This document shows, piece by piece, positions 1 to 6,528 of a stretch of DNA of 22,996 bases. The position numbers and the translations under genes were made by a program. How positions within the stretch are numbered: the stretch's first letter is position 1; each line of letters opens with the position of its first letter. The DNA comes from W0P28-013 sp963593685 (GTDB taxonomy: Bacteria; Bacteroidota; Bacteroidia; Bacteroidales; Paludibacteraceae). The stretch covers positions 1 through 22,996 of the forward strand of contig CAVBBP010000042.1 of the NCBI GenBank assembly GCA_963593685.1. Reading direction: 5' to 3'. Below the pieces are notes generated by a model. That model saw only the letters and a program-made list of their open reading frames with translations. It was not told the DNA's origin and searched no databases.

Positions 1-1
1 C

Positions 2-44
2 AAAAATGTACTTTTCATTTTGTAAAAATGTACTTTTCGTTTTG
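2..44. repeat. Two tandem copies of a 22-bp repeat at the window edge
   Basis: Positions 2-22 and 24-44 are near-identical (one difference, A17 versus G39), spaced 22 bp, each containing AAAAATGTACTTTTC. The leucine-rich-repeat reading frame begins only after this block and its 5' part is missing. Closely spaced repeats of about 20 bp are typical of the ends of IS21-family elements, so the block may be the right end of an insertion sequence lying left of the window. That identification is an inference; no transposase is visible here. Confidence 0.5.
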
Positions 45-54
45 GTGAAGATAA

Positions 55-960
55 AACCTTACCGCTATTGCTATTCCAAATAGCGTAACAAGTGTCGGCG
101 AAAAGGCTTTTTTGTATTGCACAAATCTTGATACTGTAACTATTGGCAATGGTGTAACAACTATTGGTGGTAGTGCATTTTACAAATGCGAAAGTCTTAA
201 ATCTATTGTTTTTCCCCATAGTTTGACGAGTATTGGATATGAGGCTTTTTCGGGTTGCACGGGTCTTACAGATATTACTATTTATGCGATGACACCGCCC
301 ACGGTCGAAAACAATAGCACTTTTGAAAACTACAGTGCCACGCTCCGCGTGCCTTCCAACTCGTACGAAGCGTACCACAGCCATGCTATTTGGGGAAAAT
401 TTAGGATTAACACTATCAGTGCTACCGATGTTGAAACTGCTGACAAGATAACCGTTGAGACTTCGACAAACAGTGCGGCACTCACTTGGCCATCGAACGC
501 ACAGGCCAGCACCTACACCATTGCAATAAGCAACGGCGATGTGACATTTTGCACGCTCGCGTTCAACGCCGATGGCAAACTCACCAACATTTCCTATGCG
601 CCGTCGGCCGATGGCACTGCTCCAAATCGGGTCGCAGAGGCCACTATTTCGGGTTTCCGTTTCACAATTACTGGTTTGGAAGAGGGTTCGACTTACACCT
701 ACAGCGTTACCGCCAAAGATGCCGATGGCAACCCACTATACAACTACACAGGCGAATTTACCACCAACGCCACAACCGCCTTACACAATGTCGAAGCATT
801 TGAAATCTACACCGAAAACGGTCGCATCGCCTGCGAACAAGAGTTCCAGATTTTCGACCTCTTCGGCCGCAATGTTACACGCCTGAACGGCCAGTTGAAT
901 GGCGTTTACATCGTCAAAGTCGGCGACAAAGCGCAGAAAGTTTTTGTTAGTCGCAAGTAG
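55..960 (+). pseudogene. 5'-truncated BspA-type leucine-rich-repeat surface protein with type IX sorting domain
   Basis: The frame opens after a TAA at 52-54 and runs to TAG at 958-960; the first ATG is at 112. The first 100 or so residues are BspA/LRR_5-type repeats (IPNSVTSVGEKAF, then IGNGVTTIGGSAFYKC). A fibronectin-III-like stretch follows (LEEGSTYTYSVTAKDADG). The last 40 residues (QIFDLFGRNVTRLNG, then GVYIVKVGDKAQKVFVSRK) match the Por/type IX C-terminal sorting domain, which directs outer-membrane translocation and surface attachment. No signal peptide can be found and the first repeat starts abruptly next to the 22-bp repeats, so the gene has lost its 5' end, probably to an insertion or a cassette rearrangement. 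An ATG-112 product would lack an export signal. A terminator follows at 1025. The domain calls are firm; non-functionality is inferred. Confidence 0.75.
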
Positions 961-1024
961 CAAGAAGCAAGTCGCAAGACGAGATTTTAAGAAGATAGAG
1001 CATAGAACATAGAGCATAGATTGT

Positions 1025-1056
1025 AGAGCCGTCACAGTGTGGCGGCTCTGCTGTTT
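1025..1056 (+). terminator. Rho-independent terminator of the LRR gene
   Basis: An 11-bp stem (1025-1035 with 1039-1049, one G-U pair) with a three-base loop is followed by GCTGTTTTC. It lies 65 bp after the LRR stop codon. The spacer before it (about 965-1022) is made of short imperfect repeats (AGTCGCAAG, CATAGAGCATAG) with no coding character. Confidence 0.8.
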
Positions 1057-1183
1057 TCTTGGACATCGCCCCCTTTCCCGTTTCCCCCCGAAGGGAGAAC
1101 GCCTTTGGTCTTTGTCTTGGTCATCGTTTTAGTCTATAAAAGATCATTGCTGTCCGCTAAAAGTTTTTGTGAGGTAAAAATCA

Positions 1184-1213
1184 GGGCTGGATTCCTTGTT
1201 TGGAATTCAGCCC
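1184..1213 (+). terminator. Hairpin inside the left end of the miniature element
   Basis: A 12-bp stem (1184-1195 with 1202-1213, one G-U pair) with a six-base loop is followed by TTTTAGG. Hairpins at this position in insertion sequences commonly block transcription entering from outside, which would keep the transposase promoter insulated. Confidence 0.6.
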
Positions 1214-1229
1214 TTTTAGGTTATCTTTG
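1199..1229 (+). promoter_or_regulatory. Bacteroidota-type promoter of the relic transposase
   Basis: TTTG at 1199-1202, then exactly 19 bases, then TATCTTTG at 1222-1229, matching the -33/-7 consensus of Bacteroides promoters. The ATG of the transposase remnant is 26 bases further on. It could still fire to the right, towards the gene fragments. Confidence 0.6.
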
Positions 1230-1283
1230 GATTGCAAAAATAAAAAACGATAACCATGAGCAAAAGTACACATTTTAGCGGAC

Positions 1284-1387
1284 AGCGGAATGAACATACC
1301 GAGCGCAAACGCCAACACTGGCACGCCTAACACATTGAGCAGCAGTGCCAAAATTGCGCCGACGCCATAGAGCAGCCACGGCGCACC
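1284..1387 (-). pseudogene. Fragment of an OPT-family oligopeptide transporter gene
   Basis: Read on the minus strand, about 35 codons encode a hydrophobic stretch starting GAPWLLYGVGAILALLLNV and continuing with PVLAFALGMFIPL. The second part resembles the conserved segment of OPT family transporters that reads like FAxGxYLPLEL. The frame breaks at 1286, exactly where the inverted repeat of the miniature element begins, and on the other side it joins unrelated DNA near 1388. Neither a start nor a stop belonging to this gene is present. Family recognition rests on a short segment. Confidence 0.5.
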
Positions 1388-1479
1388 TTGCCCATCATCA
1401 GCGGTTCGACGACGGCCGCCTACTCAACTACGCCTCGTACGACGAAATAGTCCGCTGGACAGCAACTTTCAAAAAGTAG
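1381..1479 (+). pseudogene. Last codons of an unrecognised protein gene
   Basis: A frame ending in TAG at 1477-1479 encodes RFDDGRLLNYASYDEIVRW followed by TATFKK. It has coding-like composition and no start codon, and it joins the transporter fragment near 1388. I do not recognise the family. It is best read as the 3' end of a gene whose body was deleted in the rearrangements that shaped this region. Confidence 0.35.
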
Positions 1480-1667
1480 GGCGGCTGGGAGCATCTAAAA
1501 AAAACTGTAATTTCAGGGGAAGTCGTTCGTAAAAGCACTTACAAAAGTTGAGCTTATTAGTTATTGACATCTGCTAAACTTTTTGTCCCCCAAAAAAAAC
1601 TTTTAGCAGACAACAATCATGAGTTAATGCGATTCCCGCCCCCCCCCCCTACCCTCCCCCAAAAAAA
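1480..1667. other. Non-coding spacer with an 11-C homopolymer
   Basis: Apart from the inverted repeat at 1570-1611 I see no gene here. Positions 1639-1649 are an uninterrupted run of eleven C, followed by TACCCTCCCCC and seven A. Such tracts slip easily and are error-prone in sequencing. The 62-codon frame crossing this stretch has no coding features. Confidence 0.5.
1570..1611. repeat. Short inverted repeat with ends related to the miniature element
   Basis: TCTGCTAAAC plus a T-run at 1570-1585 pairs with an A-run plus CTTTTAGCAGA at 1591-1610. The right arm, reversed, reads GTCTGCTAAAAGTTTTT and is almost the same as the terminal repeat at 1151 (GTCCGCTAAAAGTTTTT). It could be two ends of a related insertion sequence brought together by internal deletion, or the right end of a larger 1151-1611 composite. 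Confidence 0.5.
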
Positions 1668-1737
1668 CCATCGAGCTACGCCAATGCGCAGCCCGATGGT
1701 TCGTTTATGTACGATGCTTTACTTTGCAGCGTCGTGT
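1668..1737. repeat. Left direct repeat: displaced copy of the rpoC 3' end and its terminator (attL-like)
   Basis: These 70 bp align without gaps to 9807-9876, the last codons of rpoC and its terminator, with 60 identities; 1695-1725 is perfectly identical to 9834-9864 (31 bp). Read on the minus strand the copy encodes HDAAK-stop where rpoC has HDAVK-stop. The terminator stem (1668-1680 with 1687-1699) is kept, with two mismatches and one compensatory pair change (G-C here, T-A there). The two copies flank an 8.1-kb operon, as expected for an element that integrated into the 3' end of rpoC. No integrase gene lies between them. Confidence 0.7.
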
Positions 1738-1741
1738 AAAA

Positions 1742-1807
1742 TATCGAAATAAATCGTACAAAAACTTGTGATTTTATCGAAATAAGTACGGCAAAAACTT
1801 ACCTTTT
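1742..1807. repeat. Two 33-bp imperfect tandem repeats upstream of the island operon
   Basis: TATCGAAATAA at 1742-1752 and 1775-1785, and AAAAACTT at 1760-1767 and 1793-1800, are each spaced exactly 33 bp, about three helical turns. A weaker third TTCGA occurs near 1806. They sit between the rpoC-like repeat and the operon promoter, so they could be repressor or activator sites, or recombinase arm sites of the att-like junction. Confidence 0.5.
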
Positions 1808-1828
1808 CGATTAAATATGCATTTTTGC

Positions 1829-1859
1829 TTTGTCGGAATAAAATTATTTTGTACTTTTG
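1829..1859 (+). promoter_or_regulatory. Probable promoter of the island operon
   Basis: TTTG at 1829-1832, 19 bases, then TACTTTTG at 1852-1859 match the Bacteroidota -33/-7 pattern. The predicted start of transcription is near 1865, about 60 bases before the ATG at 1926. A second, weaker match (TACTTTCG, 1873-1880) lies just downstream. Confidence 0.55.
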
Positions 1860-1925
1860 TCCGATATTTTCTTACTTTCGTAGATATTGACAAAAAATAG
1901 GGACACTTTTAGCACCAACCGCACT

Positions 1926-2825
1926 ATGAGCCAAGAAACAAAAATCGAACAGACAGAGAACAACCTGTTCAAAAAAAACCAAGAGTTATACGAAGCGTTG
2001 ACGGCTTTCGAGCAAAAGTCCGAAGAATTGAATACCGAGTGTTGGCAAAACATAGAACGACTCGGTATTGGACAGTTCGAGGCCAACGAATCGAAAAGAA
2101 TAGAAGAGAACGTAAATTCCTACAGGCTGTATGTCGATCAAGTAGACAAAACTTTCGCCGAAAATGTGGAACAATGGCGTAAAACCAAGTTCGATGCACT
2201 GAAAAGCGAACACGACGAACTTGTAAAAAACATTATACAAGCAGAACAAGAAGCGGAGAGATACAAAAACACGCCCGAAGAAGAGTACTCCGACAAGCGA
2301 CTGAAAAAAGAGGCACGACAATGCGCCGCCTGCACCAACAAACTACTCCCTATGCACATCGTAGCCAACATTATCGGTCTATGCCTTTTGATATGGCTGA
2401 TTTACGGTTGCATTACAACGAGTTTTGCTTCGGAATCGCTCTTGAGCGTCCTTGCAAACCCCATCACTTGGGGCAGTCTCTGTGGCATGGCACTGCTGGC
2501 TATCGTCATGTACATCTGGGGCTACAAATCGGAATATGCTTGGCGAGCCCAAATAAGAAAGCAAAAAATAGCCAACTACGCCACCGATGCAAACAATGCC
2601 AAAGCGATATACGAAAACACTTTGAAAGCCATTGCCGACTGGGAAATCACACACGCCGATATACCAACCAATAACTCGGAATGGCTTGCAAAAGTAACCG
2701 ACATCAAAATTCCGCGTGCCGTAGCCGACCAACTATTGCAAAATACCATAAACAGCATAGACCCCAACCACAAACATTGGGACTACCGCTTTCAAATAAA
2801 CTATAACGGACAAGATTGTATTTGA
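1926..2825 (+). CDS. Coiled-coil membrane protein with two transmembrane segments, first gene of the island operon
   Basis: A 299-residue protein if started at ATG 1926 (MSQETKIEQTENNLFKKNQ). The same frame also has an upstream TTG at 1887, but that lies in the likely 5' leader and an ATG is preferred. Residues about 10-130 are charged and heptad-like, so probably a coiled coil. Two hydrophobic segments follow at about 145-165 (IVANIIGLCLLIWLIYG) and 183-202 (SLCGMALLAIVMYIWGY). A basic helix and a soluble C-terminal part of about 95 residues complete it, with no signal peptide and no cysteine-based lipobox. The next frame starts 15 bases after the stop. I do not recognise a family. Inference: since the downstream FtsK-like ATPase has no membrane segments while EssC/EccC proteins have two near the N terminus, this protein may be the ATPase's separate membrane anchor. 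Confidence 0.8.
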   Translation: MSQETKIEQTENNLFKKNQELYEALTAFEQKSEELNTECWQNIERLGIGQFEANESKRIEENVNSYRLYVDQVDKTFAENVEQWRKTKFDALKSEHDELVKNIIQAEQEAERYKNTPEEEYSDKRLKKEARQCAACTNKLLPMHIVANIIGLCLLIWLIYGCITTSFASESLLSVLANPITWGSLCGMALLAIVMYIWGYKSEYAWRAQIRKQKIANYATDANNAKAIYENTLKAIADWEITHADIPTNNSEWLAKVTDIKIPRAVADQLLQNTINSIDPNHKHWDYRFQINYNGQDCI

Positions 2826-2840
2826 TAAAACACAAACGCC

Positions 2841-3098
2841 ATGACATACTTGAACATCGCCAACAAAGAAGAGTGGTTGAGCCAAAAACTCGAAGAGGAG
2901 AGAAATAACATCGCAAAGGCTCTCGGCAAAAAAGGGGAAGAGAAAGCGAGAGAGTTACAAAACTGCGCAAACAAGAAGAAGCAACTCAGAAAGGCTTTGG
3001 ACGAAGCACTGGAAAGCGCATACAATGCAGCCAAACAGAGTTTTGTGCTGATGCCGCCCTACGCCACACAAAAAAAGAGGGTGTGGAGTGCCTTGTGA
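2841..3098 (+). CDS. Coiled-coil N-terminal frame of the FtsK-like ATPase (possible zero-frame product of a frameshifted gene)
   Basis: An ATG frame of 85 codons beginning MTYLNIANKEEWLSQKL. It is almost wholly charged helix (LEEERNNIAKALGKKGEEKA), then FVLMPPYATQKK, then six residues RVWSAL and TGA at 3096. It overlaps the ATPase frame. The last shared codons are AAA AAG at 3072-3077, inside A AAA AAG. Shifting by -1 there continues as QKK-EGVECLVIENGKLPNAD into the ATPase, which reads as natural protein, whereas RVWSAL does not resemble an ending selected for anything. The frame is therefore probably the N-terminal part of the ATPase, made alone when no shift occurs, or part of a gene broken by loss of one A. 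A free-standing small coiled-coil protein is the other option. Confidence 0.7.
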   Translation: MTYLNIANKEEWLSQKLEEERNNIAKALGKKGEEKARELQNCANKKKQLRKALDEALESAYNAAKQSFVLMPPYATQKKRVWSAL

Positions 3099-3116
3099 TT
3101 GAAAACGGCAAACTCC
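3071..3116 (+). promoter_or_regulatory. Candidate -1 programmed ribosomal frameshift signal
   Basis: The heptamer A AAA AAG (3071-3077) is in the correct phase of the 2841 frame (CAA AAA AAG) and is the same heptamer used in E. coli dnaX. A seven-base spacer (3078-3084) is followed by a possible stem: GGAGT 3085-3089 with ACTCC 3112-3116, and GCC 3090-3092 with GGC 3107-3109, with a two-base AA bulge. The -1 frame is open from well upstream. Its only start at the junction is GTG 3083; its first ATG is at 3269. A shift would yield about 1013 residues. The stem is modest, and a one-base deletion in the A7 run would give the same picture. Confidence 0.5.
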
Positions 3117-5881
3117 CCAACGCAGATTTAGAAGTCGATTTGAACGACTTTAAGGACAATGAGGGAAAAATAAAAAATGAAGCGAAGTACGACGAGGTAT
3201 GTACGCCGCTTTACCAAGAACTTGGACGGCAACAATGCCGTACCCACCTGCCCGCACTGCCATTAGGTATGCGCGAAACAGTAGTAGATGGCCAAACATA
3301 CTACACACCATATTATATAGAGTGGCAAGGCGAAAACGACGACAAACTCGCTAATCTCTATATAACCTACGAAAAAGACAAGACAAGCAGTTGCCAAGAC
3401 CAAGCCTACGACCTGCACAATGCCATACTTATGCGCATAATGGCTGCTTTCCCAACAGGAAAAGTGCGGTTCACATTCGTCGACACAGAATCGACAAGCG
3501 GCAACAACTGGCTCATAAGCCGTTTTGGAGGAAAAAAGAACGAGGCCATAAAAATGCTGTGTGGCGGCGTACAGTACTTTTCCGAGAATGATGCCATCAA
3601 AAAGGAAATCAAAAGACTCAAGGAGCAAATAGACGACAGAAGCAAACTATTTGGCATAAGCGGCGTAACGGAAAAATGTCTGCGCCAATACAACCAAATA
3701 AAACAAGAGATAAACAAGCCTTATGAGATTGTGGTTCTCTACGAACCCTTTGTGGGGAACAACAACACTGCGTACATAAAAGATTTGTGCGATATGGTGA
3801 TAAAAAACGGCGAAAAAGGTGGCATTTATTTCGTGATTGTGCAAAATAATGCAACAAACATGTTGCTTTCCGACAAACGCAGCAACGAATTCGACAACAT
3901 AGACGATACCATTAAAGAGCGATTCCAGCACATCAATTGTTTCGATAGCGATAGAAATCTTTGTGAGTATAACGGCGACATATTCACCAACATCGCCTAT
4001 TTCCACACAAACGAACTTTCCGACCCATTCTTTTCTGTAAAAATAGATGGAAACGGCGCAAGAAAAAAAGAAAGCAGTTTGGCTGAAGCCTATTTTGCAA
4101 AATTCGATGTCGCAGTAGAAACGGCGAAGAAGACGGTTCGGGATGCCCGCCGCGCACCAATAGAACAGTGGGAAGCAGACAAGAAAGCATACGAGAGTTT
4201 CGATAAAGAACTCGTCATTCCGATTGGACGGTCAAACAACGAGCCAGTCAACTTCGTCCTTGACAATGACAGCCATGCACACTCGTTCATAATGGGTGCG
4301 TCTGGTTCAGGCAAGAGCGTATTCCTCGAAGACTTGATAGTCTCCGCCACCATGAAATACAGCCCCGAATCGCTGCAAATCTACCTTATCGACTTCAAAG
4401 ACGGCGCCACCTTTAAGCCTTACGCCCATTTGCCGCATGTGCGTTGGTGCGTGGCCGCCAACGACAAGGCCATATTGTATATGATGCTCAAGCAGTTGGA
4501 AGACGAACGGGTCAAGCGCGAATCAATGACGAATAAAGACAGGCAAAAACTGCCTCATATATTGGCCATATTTGATGAATTTGGCGATGTTTTCAAACAA
4601 AACATCGACAGCATGGCGCGAGACGACAGCAAAGATCCATTACAAAATGCCATCACGGGCATACTCGAACAATTTGCCAATAAAGGTCGCAGTGCGGGTG
4701 TCCACCTTGTAATGGCCACCCAAACCATCGACCAAATAAAAGCAGATGCGTTAATTCTACAATCAACGGAAAACAGTTATGCGTTCAGATGCAGCAAAGG
4801 CAGTGGATTAAGTAGGCTGTTCAGCGACAGGGAAGACAGCATTTTGAGAGAATTGGGAAATAGAGACAAAACGGCGGCACACAAGATAGGGAAAGACCTT
4901 ACATACGTCGAGCCTTACCTGCTCCCAATTCTGGGTGAAAGCGGGTATGTTGATGACGAGAAACGGAATAGCATTATCCAAAAAATACAAAAAAAGGCGG
5001 AACCCATTGTGCGGGCGAATCCAGAAACGAAATTTACTTCGTCCACCTATTTCGGAGCAACAGACACAAATATGTCGGTTGCCTACAACGAGTTACCTAT
5101 TGAATACCCAATGGAATTTGGCACAAGCATCGTTGAGCCACGCATCATCGGAAAGGAAAAAATACGCAGTACCATTGCATATGGTTGTAGTACAGAAAAC
5201 ACAAAAAAAATCATGGCACGCACTATGTATAGTATCATGCGTGCACCGCTCAATGCACAACGCAATGGAAAACAAGCAAAGATATATGTCATCAATGCTT
5301 GGGACAAAGACGATGTACCCGAAATGGGCTACTTAAAAACACTTTACGACGAAGGATACGCGGAAACATTCGATGAACCGGGCATGGCACTTCGTACAGC
5401 TTACGAAGAGTTAAAAAGGCGCGAGGGAGCCAAACAAAAAGACGGCACACCCATTTATCTGCACATCTTTGACAATTATGACAAGACTTCTATATTAGGT
5501 AGTAATGACAGCTTGTATAACAGCGAACAAGTCCGCGCAAGCAATCCAATTTTTGGCTACAAAAAACAAGGGCAAGACACCACCGACATCACTTACAGGA
5601 ACGCATTCAACGAACTAATTACAAATGGCCATACATATAATATTTGTATCATCCTCTATGTTTGGGACAAAAGTGACTCAAGCTACCTCAATGACATAGC
5701 CAATAAATTCAACTATACCATATATTTGGAAGGTTGCGACAACAGGCGCAACGACAGCAATGGCGTGTATTCCATCAATAGTCTGAACAAGACAAACGGC
5801 AGGGCAATACTTTACGACAGGAATAAAACAGAAGACCTATTATTCATACCATTCAAATCGCCACAAGCAAACAACAAATAA
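3083..5881 (+). CDS. FtsK/SpoIIIE-type ATPase, EssC/EccC-like, with one active and two degenerate ATPase-like domains
   Basis: 932 residues from GTG 3083, or about 1013 if joined to the 2841 frame. Residues about 115-270 resemble a degenerate FtsK-type domain (LHNAILMRIMAAFPTGKVRF, then FVDTESTSGNNW) without a Walker A. The central domain, about 365-640, has Walker A GASGSGKS at 405-412, Walker B ILAIFDEF with D498-E499, and the FtsK-typical GRSAGVHLVMATQTI. A third domain (IIGKEKIRSTIAYGCSTENT onward, about 690-930) looks ATPase-like but lacks a Walker A. FtsK/SpoIIIE ATPases move DNA, or proteins in type VII secretion, where EssC/EccC recruits WXG100 substrates. No membrane segment is visible. 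The first WXG100-like gene starts 12 bases downstream, supporting a secretion role; a DNA translocase of a conflict system is the alternative. The GTG start is doubtful. Confidence 0.85.
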   Translation: MECLVIENGKLPNADLEVDLNDFKDNEGKIKNEAKYDEVCTPLYQELGRQQCRTHLPALPLGMRETVVDGQTYYTPYYIEWQGENDDKLANLYITYEKDKTSSCQDQAYDLHNAILMRIMAAFPTGKVRFTFVDTESTSGNNWLISRFGGKKNEAIKMLCGGVQYFSENDAIKKEIKRLKEQIDDRSKLFGISGVTEKCLRQYNQIKQEINKPYEIVVLYEPFVGNNNTAYIKDLCDMVIKNGEKGGIYFVIVQNNATNMLLSDKRSNEFDNIDDTIKERFQHINCFDSDRNLCEYNGDIFTNIAYFHTNELSDPFFSVKIDGNGARKKESSLAEAYFAKFDVAVETAKKTVRDARRAPIEQWEADKKAYESFDKELVIPIGRSNNEPVNFVLDNDSHAHSFIMGASGSGKSVFLEDLIVSATMKYSPESLQIYLIDFKDGATFKPYAHLPHVRWCVAANDKAILYMMLKQLEDERVKRESMTNKDRQKLPHILAIFDEFGDVFKQNIDSMARDDSKDPLQNAITGILEQFANKGRSAGVHLVMATQTIDQIKADALILQSTENSYAFRCSKGSGLSRLFSDREDSILRELGNRDKTAAHKIGKDLTYVEPYLLPILGESGYVDDEKRNSIIQKIQKKAEPIVRANPETKFTSSTYFGATDTNMSVAYNELPIEYPMEFGTSIVEPRIIGKEKIRSTIAYGCSTENTKKIMARTMYSIMRAPLNAQRNGKQAKIYVINAWDKDDVPEMGYLKTLYDEGYAETFDEPGMALRTAYEELKRREGAKQKDGTPIYLHIFDNYDKTSILGSNDSLYNSEQVRASNPIFGYKKQGQDTTDITYRNAFNELITNGHTYNICIILYVWDKSDSSYLNDIANKFNYTIYLEGCDNRRNDSNGVYSINSLNKTNGRAILYDRNKTEDLLFIPFKSPQANNK

Positions 5882-5893
5882 AAACAAACAACC

Positions 5894-6190
5894 ATGGCAA
5901 AAGACTCATCAATACTCGATTACGACGATTTAGACCGTTATGCAAAGCACTTGCAGGATGCGGCCTACGATTTGACGGACACATATAACTCCATTCGTAG
6001 GCGCGTGGATGACATTTCAAGGGAATGGGACGACAAGAACCAAATGCTTCTCAAAGGACTTCTGGACGAAGAAGCCCCCAAAATTTACGACCTTTCCCAA
6101 GCCATGTTCGACCATGGTTCGCGTGTCATCCAACTCAACAAAGAAAACAGGGAAAGCGACGATAGTTTTTCACGAATTATCAACCACTAA
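5894..6190 (+). CDS. WXG100-like small helical protein 1 (W-D-D-K motif)
   Basis: 98 residues, starting MAKDSSILDYDDLDRYAKHL. It is all helical in character, with a central SREWDDKNQ placing W45 mid-protein, as the W-x-G turn sits between the two helices of WXG100/ESAT-6 proteins of about 100 residues. The glycine is replaced by aspartate. The C-terminal YxxxD/E export signal of classical members is absent. The next gene is a divergent tandem copy: both begin M-[AP]-KDSSI and share HL, IRR and WDDK-x-Q at the same positions. It starts 12 bases after the ATPase stop. WXG100 proteins act as secreted dimers or partners of EssC-type ATPases; that role here is inferred from size, motif and context. 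Confidence 0.65.
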   Translation: MAKDSSILDYDDLDRYAKHLQDAAYDLTDTYNSIRRRVDDISREWDDKNQMLLKGLLDEEAPKIYDLSQAMFDHGSRVIQLNKENRESDDSFSRIINH

Positions 6191-6211
6191 AAACTTCAAA
6201 ACAAAACCACC

Positions 6212-6496
6212 ATGCCAAAAGACTCATCAATACGCAATTTCAGCGATTTATACGACTATGGAGTACATCTTGTACAAGAATCGAAAAACTTGCAAGAGAT
6301 ATTTGACGATATCCGCAGACATGCGGAATGGGTAAGTGAACGCTGGGACGACAAAAGCCAAGAATCTCTGATGGAACATATCCGCAGAGAGGCCAAAACC
6401 ATACAAAACATATCCGAAACAGTCGATAGATTCGGGAAAGCAGTAAAAAATTTGGCCGATGCTAAAGAACGAAGCACAAACAGGTTCTGCCGATAA
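6212..6496 (+). CDS. WXG100-like small helical protein 2, paralogue of its upstream neighbour
   Basis: 94 residues, starting MPKDSSIRNFSDLYDYGVHL. The motif SERWDDKSQ puts its tryptophan again at residue 45, and the spacing from start to motif is identical to the preceding gene, so the two arose by tandem duplication. DNA identity is high only over the first codons (AAAGACTCATCAATAC). The flanking helices are charged with heptad-like hydrophobics. No export signal or YxxxD/E is seen. A pair of adjacent related genes recalls the esxA/esxB-type pairs that form heterodimers, so this product may pair with its neighbour. The family link is by motif, length and context only. Confidence 0.65.
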   Translation: MPKDSSIRNFSDLYDYGVHLVQESKNLQEIFDDIRRHAEWVSERWDDKSQESLMEHIRREAKTIQNISETVDRFGKAVKNLADAKERSTNRFCR

Positions 6497-6528
6497 TTTT
6501 TCCACGCCATAAAAAAATCAAGTGACAC

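Larger units (their letters stand above)
1149..1286 (+). mobile_element. 138-bp miniature element or deletion relic of an IS4-like insertion sequence
   Basis: A perfect 14-bp terminal inverted repeat (GCTGTCCGCTAAAA at 1149-1162, its complement at 1273-1286) bounds the element. Inside are a terminator-like hairpin, a Bacteroidota promoter, and an ATG at 1256 that starts MSKSTHFSGQ. These are residues I associate with the N terminus of DUF4372/IS4-type transposases of Bacteroidales. The right inverted repeat overlaps codons 6-10, after which similarity ends. To the right the DNA becomes a transporter gene fragment, so the element apparently jumped into that gene. No target-site duplication is clear. 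Family assignment is from memory of the N-terminal motif. Confidence 0.6.

Noticed and set aside
1039..1278. 79-codon frame between the LRR gene and the miniature element
   Set aside because: It begins in the terminator and crosses the element's inverted repeat and hairpin; no coding character.
1564..1752. 62-codon frame over the C-tract
   Set aside because: It spans the inverted repeat, the homopolymer and the rpoC-like repeat; its sequence is an accident of low-complexity DNA.
1887..1925. TTG start giving 13 extra residues to the first island gene
   Set aside because: It lies just after the predicted transcription start, uses a rare start codon and adds no recognisable sequence; ATG 1926 is more plausible.
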